DNA of 64,000 nucleotides from Pseudomonadota bacterium (GCA_041395565.1 JAWLAI010000006.1:310001-374000); one strand, 5' to 3'; shown: positions 44,464 to 54,017, counted from the first letter of the stretch. Translations and numbers: made by a program. The notes: a model not told the origin generated them from the sequence alone.

Positions 44464-45585
44464 TCAATGCACCGCCTGCGACAACTTGAAAATCGGCAGG
44501 ATCAGCGAACTCACGATCAAGCCCACCACGGCGCCCATGACGATCAGCATGACCGGCTCGACCATGCGCGAGAAGGCGGCCAGCTGCTTCTGCAGTTCGC
44601 GTTCGTAATAGTCCGCGACCCGGCCGAGCACGCGCGGCAGACTGCCGGTCTCCTCGCCGGTACTCACCATCTGGCGCACCAGCGGCGGGATGAATTCCTC
44701 CTGCTGGAACGCCGCCGCGAAACCGCCGCCCTCCTTCACCCGCTCCTCGATGGTGAGCAGGAACTTGCGGAATACACGGTTGGAAACGACCTCGCGGCAG
44801 GATACCAGGGCATCCGGTACGCTCACGCCGTTGGCCAGCGACAGGCCGAGGACGCGCATGGACTGGACCAGATAGATCTGGATGAAGATGCTGCGCAGGC
44901 CGGCCACGCGCAGCTTCAGCCGGTCAAGCGTCGCGCTGCCGCCCGGCGTCCGCAGCCACCAGGCACTGCCGCCCGCAATGGCGGCCACGGCGAGCAGGAG
45001 CAGCGGCCAGTACTCGACCAGCACATGGCTGGCATGCATGAGCACGATGGTCGTCGCCGGCAGCTTGTCCGCGATGCTGGCGAACAGGGTGGCGAACTTG
45101 GGAAACACCACGACCAGCACGAACACCACCACGAACAGCGAGAACACGATCAGGAACGCGGGATAGGTCAGCGCCGAGACGACGGTATTGCGCAGCTGCT
45201 CGCGCTTCTCGTCCATCCGCAGCAGCTCCAACAGCACCGTGTCGAGGAAACCGCCGTCTTCCGCGGCCGCGACCAGTTTCACGTAGGTTCCCGGGAATAG
45301 GACGGGATACTGCGCCAGCGCCCAGGAGAACGGCTTGCCCCCGGTCACGTGCTCCTGCAAGCCGGCGATGATCTCCGCCATTTCCCGGTTCTCGACCTGC
45401 CGGCCGAGCGCCTTCAGTGCGGCGTGCAGCGGGGTGCCGGTTTCCAGCAGCAGCGACAGCTGCTCGGTGAAGAACATGCGCTCGCGCACCCCGGCCTTGC
45501 CGCGTCGCCGCCGCATGCGCACGGGCTTGCCGGGCGCGGCCGCCTTGCCCGGCCCCTGTCTTGCAGCGGTGATCTCAATCGGCAT
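44464..45585 (-). CDS. GspF/PilC/MshG-like inner-membrane platform protein
   Basis: A 373-residue polytopic protein that anchors pilus assembly. It has the two repeated GspF domains (FTEQLSLLLETGTPLHAAL and LVQSMRVLGLSLANGVSVPD) with transmembrane helices near 160-185, 205-225 and 345-370. ATG 45585 follows the ATPase stop by 11 nt. A longer frame to 46923 is antisense-like noise in the ATPase gene and rejected. Confidence 0.92.
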   Translation of the reverse strand: MPIEITAARQGPGKAAAPGKPVRMRRRRGKAGVRERMFFTEQLSLLLETGTPLHAALKALGRQVENREMAEIIAGLQEHVTGGKPFSWALAQYPVLFPGTYVKLVAAAEDGGFLDTVLLELLRMDEKREQLRNTVVSALTYPAFLIVFSLFVVVFVLVVVFPKFATLFASIADKLPATTIVLMHASHVLVEYWPLLLLAVAAIAGGSAWWLRTPGGSATLDRLKLRVAGLRSIFIQIYLVQSMRVLGLSLANGVSVPDALVSCREVVSNRVFRKFLLTIEERVKEGGGFAAAFQQEEFIPPLVRQMVSTGEETGSLPRVLGRVADYYERELQKQLAAFSRMVEPVMLIVMGAVVGLIVSSLILPIFKLSQAVH

Positions 45586-45596
45586 GCACTGGCATC

Positions 45597-47642
45597 CTAG
45601 GCGTTGATGACACGCGCGATCTCCTCGATGGTCGTTTCGCCGTTGCGCACATGCTCGAGTCCGTCGAGAAACAGCGTGTGGAAGCCGCGCTCCCTGAGAT
45701 AGGCATTGAGCTCGTCGCGTCCGGGATTGGTGGTGATCAGCCGCTGCAGAGCCTCGTCGCTGGCGAGCACCTCGTGGATGCCCATGCGCCCGCGGTAGCC
45801 GGAGTCGTAGCACTCGTTGCAGCCGCGACCGCGCGCGAGGTGGATCTGCCGGCTGCTGTCCCAGCCGAAGCGCGCCACCAGCTCGGGCTCGGCAATGTAA
45901 CTGGTCCTGCAGCTCGGGCAGATCGCACGCACCAGGCGCTGCGCGACCACGCCGATCAGCGCGGTGGACAGCAGGTAGGGTTCCACGTCCATGTCGATCA
46001 TGCGCGTGATCGCGCCAACGGCATGGTTGGTGTGCAGTGTCGAGAGCACCAGGTGGCCGGTCAGCGCGGCCTGCACCGCGATCTCCGCGGTCTCGCGGTC
46101 GCGGATCTCGCCCACCATGATGATGTCCGGGTCCTGGCGCAGGGTATGCCGGAGTATGGTCGAGAAACTCAGACCGATGTTGTCGTGCACCTCGTTCTGG
46201 TTGACGATCTCGATCTGGTATTCCACCGGATCCTCGATGGTCACGATGTTCTTTTCCATGCTGTTGAGGTAATTCAGCGCCGCGTACAGCGAGGTGGTTT
46301 TGCCGCTGCCGGTCGGGCCGGTCACCAGGACCAGGCCGTGGGTGCTGTCGAGCAGCGACTTGAAGGTCGCCAGGTTGTCCCTGCTCATGCCCAGCTTGTT
46401 CACGTCCAGCAGCGCCTGGTTCTTGTCCAGCACGCGCAACACGATCTTCTCGCCGAACAGGCCGGGCAGCGAGCTGAAGCGCAGGTCGACCGCGCGCCCC
46501 TGGGTATGCACCTGGATGCGGCCGTCCTGCGGCAGCCGGCGCTCGGCGATATCGAGATTCGCCATGACCTTGAGGCGCGAGACGATCGCCGGATGATACT
46601 CCGCGCTGAGCGTGTTGACCTCGTAGAGCACGCCGTCGATACGAAAGCGCACACGCGTGCGCTGGCGCGAGGGTTCGATATGGATATCGCTGGCGCCGTC
46701 GCGGATCGCGCGCTGCACCAGCGAGTTGACCAGGTTGATGATCGGACTGCCTTCCGCCATCTCGTCGATGGCCGCGTAATCGTCGCGGGCGAGGTTCTCG
46801 ACGATCGCGAAATCCTCGTCCACCTCGCCGATCAACTCGATGGTATCGACGTTGCCGGCATAGGCATCGTTGATGGCGTTCAGGATATCCTCGCGCCGCG
46901 CGATCACCGGCCGCACGCGGCACCCGGCGAGTTTCTCGACTTCGCCGAGGGCGGGGATGGCCTGGGGATCGGACGTGGCCAGATACAGTACGCCCCGGAT
47001 CCGCTGCAGTGGCAGCACCTGCAGGCGGCGGGCCACCCGCCGGTCGAGGGTGTTGATCACCGCGGGGTCGTAGATGCCGGCGCGCAAGCGCACGCAGGGG
47101 ATTCCGAGCTGCTCGCCGAGCGCACTCAGCACCTCCTGCTCCGAGACCCAGCCCTTGTCGATGATGATCTGGCCCATGCGGCGTGCGGTGCGCTGCTGCA
47201 GCACGATCGCCTCGTTGATGCGCTCCTCGGACAGCAGGCCGCGCGCCAGGAGGATATCGCCCAGGCGCTGCGCCCGCCCGTGCGGGCCCGGCTGGGCTGC
47301 GGGATCGGCACCCATCAGGGTGACGTAGTCACTGAAGGATGTCAGCGCCAGGATGTCCTGGATCAGGCTGTTGGCATGCACCAGCTTGAGCCAGCCGCCG
47401 CGCCGCACGGCCTGCTCCTGGAGGTCGACCAGCGCCTCGAGCGCGGCGCTGTTGAGCAGTCGCACCGAGCCCAGGTCGACGACCAGCTGGGTATCGCCCT
47501 GTCGCAGACAGTCCGTGGCTGCCTCGGTCAGGGAGCGGATCTCGCCGTCATTGAGCAGCGCGGTGCGCGGCACCAGGTGGGTCATCACACCCACGCGCGT
47601 GCGCAACACCTCGTCGGCGCGGTAATCCGGCGCCGTGCTCAC
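45597..47642 (-). CDS. STAS-MshEN-GspE pilus extension ATPase
   Basis: A 681-residue assembly ATPase (GTG start). Residues about 5-110 form a STAS-like fold (QLVVDLGSVRLLNSAALEAL), not usual in this family. Residues 126-185 form an MshEN-type module with two repeats (RLGDILLARGLLSEE and RMGQIIIDKGWVSEQ), the c-di-GMP-binding arrangement described for Vibrio MshE. The ATPase has Walker A (GPTGSGKTTS, 442-451), Walker B (PDIIMVGEIRD) and a four-Cys zinc motif (CPSC, CNEC). It precedes the GspF-like gene. Confidence 0.9.
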   Translation of the reverse strand: MSTAPDYRADEVLRTRVGVMTHLVPRTALLNDGEIRSLTEAATDCLRQGDTQLVVDLGSVRLLNSAALEALVDLQEQAVRRGGWLKLVHANSLIQDILALTSFSDYVTLMGADPAAQPGPHGRAQRLGDILLARGLLSEERINEAIVLQQRTARRMGQIIIDKGWVSEQEVLSALGEQLGIPCVRLRAGIYDPAVINTLDRRVARRLQVLPLQRIRGVLYLATSDPQAIPALGEVEKLAGCRVRPVIARREDILNAINDAYAGNVDTIELIGEVDEDFAIVENLARDDYAAIDEMAEGSPIINLVNSLVQRAIRDGASDIHIEPSRQRTRVRFRIDGVLYEVNTLSAEYHPAIVSRLKVMANLDIAERRLPQDGRIQVHTQGRAVDLRFSSLPGLFGEKIVLRVLDKNQALLDVNKLGMSRDNLATFKSLLDSTHGLVLVTGPTGSGKTTSLYAALNYLNSMEKNIVTIEDPVEYQIEIVNQNEVHDNIGLSFSTILRHTLRQDPDIIMVGEIRDRETAEIAVQAALTGHLVLSTLHTNHAVGAITRMIDMDVEPYLLSTALIGVVAQRLVRAICPSCRTSYIAEPELVARFGWDSSRQIHLARGRGCNECYDSGYRGRMGIHEVLASDEALQRLITTNPGRDELNAYLRERGFHTLFLDGLEHVRNGETTIEEIARVINA

Positions 47643-47727
47643 GCCCCGCGCCTCATCGCTGCGGCTGCGTCGGTGGCTGCGCTATATGCCTGCCTGTTGT
47701 TCATGGCACGTCGGCACCGCGTGCCCG

Positions 47728-49932
47728 CTAGCCGGCCCGCGCCGGACGTTCGCTGGCTAGGCCTGCCAGAAATTCCTCCAGCGGCCTGGGCTTGCCGATG
47801 CCATAGCCCTGCAGGTAATCCACACCCATCTGTGTCAGGCGTTCGGCGAGCGCGGCGTTTTCCACATATTCCGCAACCGTCTTCAAGCCCATGACGTGAC
47901 TGACCTGGATGATCGACGCGACCATGGCATGCGACACCTTGTCTTCCAGGAGATTGCGCACGAAAGTGCCGTCGATCTTGACGTAGTCGACCGGCAGTTC
48001 CTTGAGATAGCTGAAGGAGCTCAGGCCGGTACCGAAATCGTCCAGCGAGAAGTGGCAGCCGACCGCGCGCAGTCTTTCCATGACGGCGAGTGCCGTATCC
48101 CGGTTGCCGATGGCGGCCGTCTCGGTCACCTCGAAGCAGAGGCAATCGCTGGCGATGCCGTAATGCCTGATCTTGGCGATGATGAACTCCGCCAGCGACG
48201 CATCGGCCAGCGACTGTCCGGACAGGTTGATGCTCACCATGCCCTGCCCCGGCGTGCGCGCCAGACCCGCCACCGCCATCGTGGCCAGCGTCTGTTCCAC
48301 CACCATGCGGTCGATCGCGGGCATCAGGTTGAACCGCTCCGCTGGCGGCAGGAAGCGGTCCGGACTGAGGATTTCGCCATTCTCGCCGACCAGTCGCAGC
48401 AGCACTTCGAAATGATACAGTTCTGCGCTCGCGGCAACCGGCTGGATGACCTGGCAGTACAGGCGCTGGCGCTGTTCCCGCAGTGCGCGCTGGATCAGGA
48501 CCACGCACTGCATGCTGTTGCGCCGCGCCACCAGGTCCTCGTCGTCCAGCCGGAACGCCTGGATCTGGCCCTGCCCCTGTTCCTTGGCGGCGCTGCGCGC
48601 CAGCTCCGCGGCCTCCATCACCTCGCCGGCATCGTGCACATGCGACTCTATCGTGGTGACACCGGCCGAGATCTGCACCTCGCAGGTGATCCCGCCCCAG
48701 TCGACCCGCAGCTGCTTGACGCGGTCGCGCAGTGTCCGCGCCACCGTCATGCCTTCATCGATGCCGCAATTCTCCAGCAGCACACCGTAGCGGCCCTCGC
48801 CAAGATAGGCGACGCTGTCGGTGCCGCGCAGTTTGTCGCGCAGCAGCCTGCCAACGCTGCGGATGACATGATCACCGACCTCGCGGCCATGCGCCTCGTT
48901 CAGCACCTGCAGCTGGTCGATGTCGATGTTCATCACACACTGGACCGCATCGCCCTTGCCGGCCTCGTCCAGCTTGCGCTCCAGCAGGGTCGTGAATGCA
49001 TGCTGGTTCATCAGGCCCGTCAGCGGGTCGTAATGCGACGTGGCGATCTTGGCGACCTTCTTTGCCATGACCCGGAGCAGGTTACGGTCGCTGTTGTAGA
49101 AATCCTGGCGGTAGATGTGGTTGAGACAGATGAGCACGCTGTCCACGTCGCCACGACTGTTCGTGACGGTGCAGGACAGCAGCTTGTAGGGCAGTTCCAG
49201 TCCCAGCTCGTCCCGGCGCCGGTCGCTGATGTCGTTGATGAGCATGCAGCCGACTTCCCGTTCCGCCTGCGGCAGATAGTTATTCAGCAGTTGCCGGATG
49301 AGCTCGCCGGGTTCGTGTACCGGATCGTGCTTGCCGGTGGCATACAGCACCCGCTCCCGTTCCGGGTACAGCAGCGCGACCATGTCCACGTCGAGGTAGT
49401 CGGCATAATCGTCGATCAGCTGCTGCAGGGTGACCGCCTCCTGCTCCATGTCCTCGCTGTCTTCCGTGTCATAGACGAGATTGAGCTCCTCGTAGCGCCC
49501 GGCCAGCTCCTGCGCCATGGTATTCAACTCGGCAGTCAACCGGTATTCCTTCTCGATACAGGCGGCAACGGCGCCGAAGGCCGCGTCCACCCGCTCTACA
49601 TTCGCCCGTGCGCCCGCCACCTCGCTGGCCTGACCCAGCGCGACGAGCAGACCGGCAACCTCACCCGCAGGCGTACGGATGTCAGTCACAAAGGTCACCG
49701 TATCGTCGGCGGTGCCCAGCGCCAGCCGCGTTTCCGTACCCGCAGCGTTGTACTTCCTGATCCCGTCGATGCGCACGCTCGTCCGTCGGATCCGCGACCT
49801 GTTGGCGGGATCGGCGGTCAGCACCTTGCCGGCCAGCGTACACACGTATAGCTCCAGCGCCTCCGGCAACAGGAGGCGCAGCAGTGCGAAGTAGCGCTCG
49901 AAGCCGATGTCGTTCAACGGATTTGCTGACAT
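47728..49932 (-). CDS. GAF-GGDEF-EAL protein
   Basis: A 734-residue signalling protein. After an N-terminal sensory region it has a GAF-like domain (about 165-290). The GGDEF domain is degenerate (GEGRY at 378-382), so no cyclase activity is expected. The EAL domain reads EVL at 509-511, with Glu601, DDFGTG (631-636) and Lys652 retained, so c-di-GMP phosphodiesterase activity is plausible. It lies 85 nt upstream of the ATPase gene and overlaps the receiver gene by 19 nt. Confidence 0.88.
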   Translation of the reverse strand: MSANPLNDIGFERYFALLRLLLPEALELYVCTLAGKVLTADPANRSRIRRTSVRIDGIRKYNAAGTETRLALGTADDTVTFVTDIRTPAGEVAGLLVALGQASEVAGARANVERVDAAFGAVAACIEKEYRLTAELNTMAQELAGRYEELNLVYDTEDSEDMEQEAVTLQQLIDDYADYLDVDMVALLYPERERVLYATGKHDPVHEPGELIRQLLNNYLPQAEREVGCMLINDISDRRRDELGLELPYKLLSCTVTNSRGDVDSVLICLNHIYRQDFYNSDRNLLRVMAKKVAKIATSHYDPLTGLMNQHAFTTLLERKLDEAGKGDAVQCVMNIDIDQLQVLNEAHGREVGDHVIRSVGRLLRDKLRGTDSVAYLGEGRYGVLLENCGIDEGMTVARTLRDRVKQLRVDWGGITCEVQISAGVTTIESHVHDAGEVMEAAELARSAAKEQGQGQIQAFRLDDEDLVARRNSMQCVVLIQRALREQRQRLYCQVIQPVAASAELYHFEVLLRLVGENGEILSPDRFLPPAERFNLMPAIDRMVVEQTLATMAVAGLARTPGQGMVSINLSGQSLADASLAEFIIAKIRHYGIASDCLCFEVTETAAIGNRDTALAVMERLRAVGCHFSLDDFGTGLSSFSYLKELPVDYVKIDGTFVRNLLEDKVSHAMVASIIQVSHVMGLKTVAEYVENAALAERLTQMGVDYLQGYGIGKPRPLEEFLAGLASERPARAG

Positions 49933-50324
49933 GTCTGTGCCCCGCCGATATCATCGTGCTGGAAATATTGCTGCAACCTGGCAAGCAGCCGGCGGATGCT
50001 GACCGGTTTTTCCAGGAAATCCAGGTTACCCATGTCGCGCGACCAGGCACGGTGCTCGTCTTCCGCACGCGCGGTCAGGATGAAGATGCCGAAGCTGCGC
50101 CCGGGCATCTCCTGTGCGATCCGGCCGCACAGTTCCCTGCCGTTGAGCTGCGGCATGTCGAGATCGGTGATCAGGAGATCGGGCGGATTGGCGCGTACCT
50201 GCTCCAGCGCCTGGTTGCCGTTGCAGGCCTCCGCCACGTCATAGCCTGCCTTTTCCAGCGCCAGCCGCATCACCCGGATCACATGGGGTTCGTCGTCGAC
50301 GATCAAAATCCGTTTCTTTGTCAT
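49914..50324 (-). CDS. Single-domain response regulator
   Basis: A 136-residue receiver. The acidic pair (VDDEP), phosphoacceptor Asp (LITDLDMPQLNG) and Lys-Pro (FLEKPVS) are all present. It overlaps the histidine kinase stop by 4 nt and the GGDEF-EAL gene by 19 nt, giving a kinase-receiver-phosphodiesterase chain ahead of the pilus motor genes. Confidence 0.88.
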   Translation of the reverse strand: MTKKRILIVDDEPHVIRVMRLALEKAGYDVAEACNGNQALEQVRANPPDLLITDLDMPQLNGRELCGRIAQEMPGRSFGIFILTARAEDEHRAWSRDMGNLDFLEKPVSIRRLLARLQQYFQHDDIGGAQTCQQIR

Positions 50325-52183
50325 ACCGCCTGCCGTAGTAGCCCAGCTTCCTTGTTGAACTCTATGATGAACTCCGACCCCTGGCCGGGGGTGCTGCTGA
50401 CCTTCAGCGTGCCGTGATGCAGCTGGATGATCTCGCGCGCCAGCGGCAGCCCGAGACCGTGCCCGCTCCTGCTTGCCGCCGCCTCGTTATGCGAACGGTA
50501 GAACTTCTCGAAGATCCGTTCCTGCTCCGTGGGCGCGATGCCGATGCCGTTGTCACGCACCGAAATGCGCACGGTCTGCTCGGTCTCCTCGACCGACATC
50601 CTGACCATGCCGCCCTCGTCGCTGTACTTGATCGCGTTGGTCAGCAGGTTGTTGATGGCGATCCGCATCAGGTCCTTGTCGAGCGCCACCGGACTTATCT
50701 CCCGCGGCAGATCCAGCTCGAAATCGAGCCGTTTGTCCTGGCCGCTGCGCGCACAGGTGTTGAAGGCGTCCTCGAGCAGTTCGCGCAGCTTGACCCGCTT
50801 GCGCTCGATCGCAATGCTGCCGGTCTCGATCTTGGTGAGACTGAGGATATTGTTGATCAGCAGCGCCAGCCGCTCGACCTCGTCGTGGATGATGTTGGCG
50901 GCCTCGATCCGGAACTGTTCCTCGCGCCCCTCCTCGCCCTGCAGCATCTCGCTGTACATGGCGAGCACGTTCAGCGGGGTCTTCAGTTCGTGCGATACAT
51001 GGGCGACGAATTCACCGCTGCTGTTGCGGGCGAGCTGTTCCGCGGTGATATCGCGAAACACGACCAGCGTGCCGAGCAGCTCCGAGGTGTCGCGCGGCGA
51101 GAACAGCGGGTAGGGCGAGATGGCATACGTGCGTCCCGGCATGGCGGCGGGCCGGTATTCCAGCGCGTCGCTGTGATAGCCATGGCCGCGCCGCCCCCCG
51201 CCCTGACCGGACAGGAAGGCGATGACCTCGGGATCACGGCACCAGTCGGCCGGCTTCTTGCCGATGATGTCATCCTGCGCAAGCCCCAGAATCTGGCCGA
51301 TCCTGGCGTTCGCCAGGCTGACGCTGCCGCTCTCGTCCAGGACCAGGACCGCATCCGGAAACGACTGCAGCACCGACTCGATGCGCGAGCGCTTGTAGGA
51401 AAGCAGCTTGCTGGAGGTTTCCAGCCGGTTGCGATCCGCCTCCAGCTCGCCGATGCGCTGCTGGGCGCTGTCGATGAAGCGGTTGAAGCGCCCCATGAAA
51501 TCCTGCAACTCCTCACTGGCGGCCAGTTCGACCTTGCCGGTCAGGCCGCCCTGGTCGAGCAGGTTGTCGAGCCGGTTGTTGACCTGCTGTATGGGCCGCA
51601 CCTCGCGTCGGACCAGGAAGTAGAACAGCGGCGTCAGCAGGAAAATGGGCAGCGCGAAGGTTGCGATGAAAGCGATCTGGTCCGATTTCAGCCCGAATTC
51701 CGGCTTCAGGTAACCCAGCCTGATATGTCCCGCGACCGCGCCGGCACTGAACAGCGGGGCGTGAAATTCGATGACCTCGCGATCGCTCGCCGGCAGGGCC
51801 AGCGCACGCTGCCCGACCCAGCTGGAGGGATCCGATGGTATCGGCACGGCCGGGATGATCACCCCGCTACCGGCGATTTCTTCCACGGGATGCTGCTGAC
51901 CGTCGACGATGGTCAGATAGGCCAGCGACGAGGTGCTGCGCGTCTGCTGCAGCACCGACAGGATGCTGGTCTTGCCGGGCTCCGGCGTGAACTGCTCGAA
52001 TGGAATGCGCGACAGGATGCGTACCAGGCTGGCGCCCTGACTGCGGATATACGTCTCCTCGTCGCGCTGCTGATACTGGAACAGGAGCAGCACGGTGACG
52101 CTGATCACGGCAAGCGAGGCGACGATCATCGTCAGCCCGAGACGCTCGGTCCTCCACGCACTCACTACCTTGTTGAGCGGCAT
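50321..52183 (-). CDS. Sensor histidine kinase with PAS domain
   Basis: A 620-residue membrane kinase (ATG 52183, GGAGAG upstream). It has transmembrane helices near 17-38 and 175-195 around a periplasmic domain, a HAMP-like segment, a PAS domain (IESVLQSFPDAVLVLDESGS), HisKA (EFVAHVSHELKTPLNVLAMY) and an ATPase domain (NNLLTNAIKYS, DNGIGIAP, GHGLGLPLARE). All catalytic motifs are intact. Likely partner of the receiver that overlaps its end. Confidence 0.9.
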   Translation of the reverse strand: MPLNKVVSAWRTERLGLTMIVASLAVISVTVLLLFQYQQRDEETYIRSQGASLVRILSRIPFEQFTPEPGKTSILSVLQQTRSTSSLAYLTIVDGQQHPVEEIAGSGVIIPAVPIPSDPSSWVGQRALALPASDREVIEFHAPLFSAGAVAGHIRLGYLKPEFGLKSDQIAFIATFALPIFLLTPLFYFLVRREVRPIQQVNNRLDNLLDQGGLTGKVELAASEELQDFMGRFNRFIDSAQQRIGELEADRNRLETSSKLLSYKRSRIESVLQSFPDAVLVLDESGSVSLANARIGQILGLAQDDIIGKKPADWCRDPEVIAFLSGQGGGRRGHGYHSDALEYRPAAMPGRTYAISPYPLFSPRDTSELLGTLVVFRDITAEQLARNSSGEFVAHVSHELKTPLNVLAMYSEMLQGEEGREEQFRIEAANIIHDEVERLALLINNILSLTKIETGSIAIERKRVKLRELLEDAFNTCARSGQDKRLDFELDLPREISPVALDKDLMRIAINNLLTNAIKYSDEGGMVRMSVEETEQTVRISVRDNGIGIAPTEQERIFEKFYRSHNEAAASRSGHGLGLPLAREIIQLHHGTLKVSSTPGQGSEFIIEFNKEAGLLRQAV

Positions 52184-52324
52184 GCTGCTCTCCGGCCGGG
52201 TTGGGTTACACCGCTGTAGCGGCGGAAAACCGACCGTCTTGAATGGCTTAGCAATGCCTGCCGCGCTGCGCGCGGCCACGGATCATGGCTGCCGGCGCGT
52301 TGCCCCGGCGGGTGTCCGGGCGTG

Positions 52325-52363
52325 AAAAAACCGCGGCGGGCCAGCACCATGGCCCGCCCGCGG
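52325..52363 (-). terminator. Rho-independent terminator of the lipase-like gene
   Basis: In minus-strand sense a 12-bp GC stem (CCGCGG-CGGGCC with GGCCCGCCGCGG, one bulged G) closes an 8-nt loop and is followed by TTTTTT. It lies 16 nt after the lipase-like stop. Confidence 0.88.
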
Positions 52364-52379
52364 GATTATGGGATAGGTA

Positions 52380-53207
52380 CTACTTCAGGTCGGCGAGAAC
52401 CCTGACCAGGACGCTGCCGTCCTGCGGTCCGAGGCCGTGCTCGGCCGGGATCGTGACCAGGCGGGCGCGGCCGCGCAGGGCGGGCACATTGTTCATGTCC
52501 TGGCTGTACGCCGGCACGACGTAATCGCCCCAGCCGGCCGGGGTATCGGCCCGCACGATGGAGACATATTTGATGTCGGGATGCGGCTGGCCGTTCAGCC
52601 AGAACAGCAAGCTCCCGGGTTGCGGACGCACCAAGTCAACATACAGACCGCGTGAGCGCATGGCGGTATCGTAGAGATCGCCCCCGAAGAAGTCGGTCAG
52701 CAGCGAGAACGGGAAGGGAATATCGGTCGCATCCAGCGCCTGTTCGGCACGTACGGTGCCCAGATGCGGAGTGGCGATCGTGACCAGCGCCTTGACCGCC
52801 GGATATTTGCCGCGGACCAGGGCGGTCCGGGCCACGACGCCGCCGGCCGAGTGCCCGACCAGCACCTCGGGTTCCGCGCCGTGCCGCCTGGCGATGGCGT
52901 CGAGGATCCCCTGCAACTGGTAGACCTGGACCAGGACCGGCGCTTCCGACGGCAGGTCCACGGTATAGAACTTGTTGCCGGCCTTGAGACCCGGCGCGGG
53001 GACGAAGCCGGCGCCACCCGGTCCGACGCTGTAGACACCGGCACGCTGCCAGCCATGCTGCTGGAGTATCGTGGTCACCCCGCTCTCGTCCCAGTAATTG
53101 GCACCGCTCAGGTAACCGTGTACCAGCACCAGGACCTCGCCACGGACCGTGGCCGGTACCAGCATCACCAGGACCTGAAGGACGACTGCCAGGAAGACTC
53201 TGTTCAT
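52380..53207 (-). CDS. Exported alpha/beta hydrolase (lipase-like)
   Basis: A 275-residue protein (ATG 53207) with a signal peptide (VFLAVVLQVLVMLVPATVRG). It has the lipase oxyanion region (VLVHGYLSGANYWDESG), the nucleophile elbow GHSAGG and a C-terminal His region (TIPAEHGLGPQDGS). This resembles PGAP1/triacylglycerol-lipase-like hydrolases. Substrate unknown. It ends in a strong terminator and appears monocistronic. Confidence 0.82.
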   Translation of the reverse strand: MNRVFLAVVLQVLVMLVPATVRGEVLVLVHGYLSGANYWDESGVTTILQQHGWQRAGVYSVGPGGAGFVPAPGLKAGNKFYTVDLPSEAPVLVQVYQLQGILDAIARRHGAEPEVLVGHSAGGVVARTALVRGKYPAVKALVTIATPHLGTVRAEQALDATDIPFPFSLLTDFFGGDLYDTAMRSRGLYVDLVRPQPGSLLFWLNGQPHPDIKYVSIVRADTPAGWGDYVVPAYSQDMNNVPALRGRARLVTIPAEHGLGPQDGSVLVRVLADLK

Positions 53208-53687
53208 TGCGACACCCCGCTTTCCCCTGTGGCGTCCGCCGCCCGCGAACGGACGCGGTGGCGACGCCAGACTGTACCGCCCATCAGTATATATTAGTAT
53301 TCTCTTAATAAGCAAATACGAATATTCAAAAAGCCACAGCCAGAGACGGGAATTATTTCCTCATCGTTAACATGAAGTTATGCCGGGAAGCTGGAACAAT
53401 CCTCGCCGAGCCCCGTGACCGTCCGCCGGCTCCGCGCCAGTGATCTAATAATATTTCATATAATTCATAACGTTATAAAAGCCTGAGCGCAGGCGGGAAA
53501 AATTTTTTGCCGGGTTTCCGAATATTTCTACATTACACGTTTCCGATATACGAGCATTATCAGCCCACTACACCGGGCCTCTCGGTAATGCCCAAATTAA
53601 CGCCAAATGATTGTGGTTGACACTCTCCGGCCCTGCGGGCGTAATCATATTCAATCATTGATCAGGTCGTGTTGCAGGAGGTGTCTC
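53208..53687. other. AT-rich divergent intergenic region
   Basis: About 480 nt, with AT-rich stretches unlike the GC-rich surroundings (53285-53330 and 53440-53545). A GGGAAAAATTTTTTGCC dyad lies near 53497-53515. The last 70 nt hold a promoter for the small gene. No further gene is seen. Confidence 0.5.
53617..53645 (+). promoter_or_regulatory. Sigma-70 promoter candidate for the small TTG-start gene
   Basis: TTGACA at 53617-53622, a 17-nt spacer and CGTAAT as a weak -10 (53640-53645). This places transcription start about 35-40 nt before the ribosome-binding site. Confidence 0.55.
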
Positions 53688-53882
53688 TTGGAAAACATAA
53701 CCTTCGATGTTGACGAGTTATCCCGCCTGGGCAGGACCGAACAGGCACAACGCCTCGAAGAGGCCGCGCGCCGGATCGATGATGTGCAACGTGCTGCCGC
53801 TGATGATCCCGACTCACTCAACTGGGTCGAACAGCAGCGACAATACCTAGTTGAGATGCAGCATTTGATATTCGAGTGTTAG
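53688..53882 (+). CDS. Small acidic helical protein with TTG start
   Basis: A 64-residue protein with no signal peptide. AGGAGGT lies 5 nt upstream of TTG 53688; no ATG fits as well (a longer frame to 53607 lacks a site). The sequence is a charged helix (SRLGRTEQAQRLEEAARRID, then VEQQRQYLVEMQHLIFEC). It stands alone between its own promoter and a strong terminator, which argues that it is real. Function unknown. Confidence 0.6.
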   Translation: MENITFDVDELSRLGRTEQAQRLEEAARRIDDVQRAAADDPDSLNWVEQQRQYLVEMQHLIFEC

Positions 53883-53903
53883 CCCGACACTTACCTCCAT
53901 TAC

Positions 53904-53932
53904 AACCCGCCCGTGTGGCGGGTTTCTTTTTT
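53904..53932 (+). terminator. Rho-independent terminator of the small gene
   Basis: An 8-bp stem (AACCCGCC with GGCGGGTT), a 5-nt loop (CGTGT) and a T-rich tract (TCTTTTTT). It starts 22 nt after the stop codon. Confidence 0.93.
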
Positions 53933-54017
53933 CAGGCCCGCTGAGATCCGGCGGGTCGCCGGCGGGTCCCGCACCCGTTACCCTTCAGTAACGCGACCCG
54001 TGAACGAACGAATCGGT

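Noticed and set aside
45586..46923. N-terminal extension of the GspF-like gene
   Set aside because: It is an alternative frame of the ATPase gene on the same strand; the real ATG is at 45585.
45651..47894. 747-codon frame on the plus strand
   Set aside because: Antisense to the pilus ATPase, whose motifs are clear.
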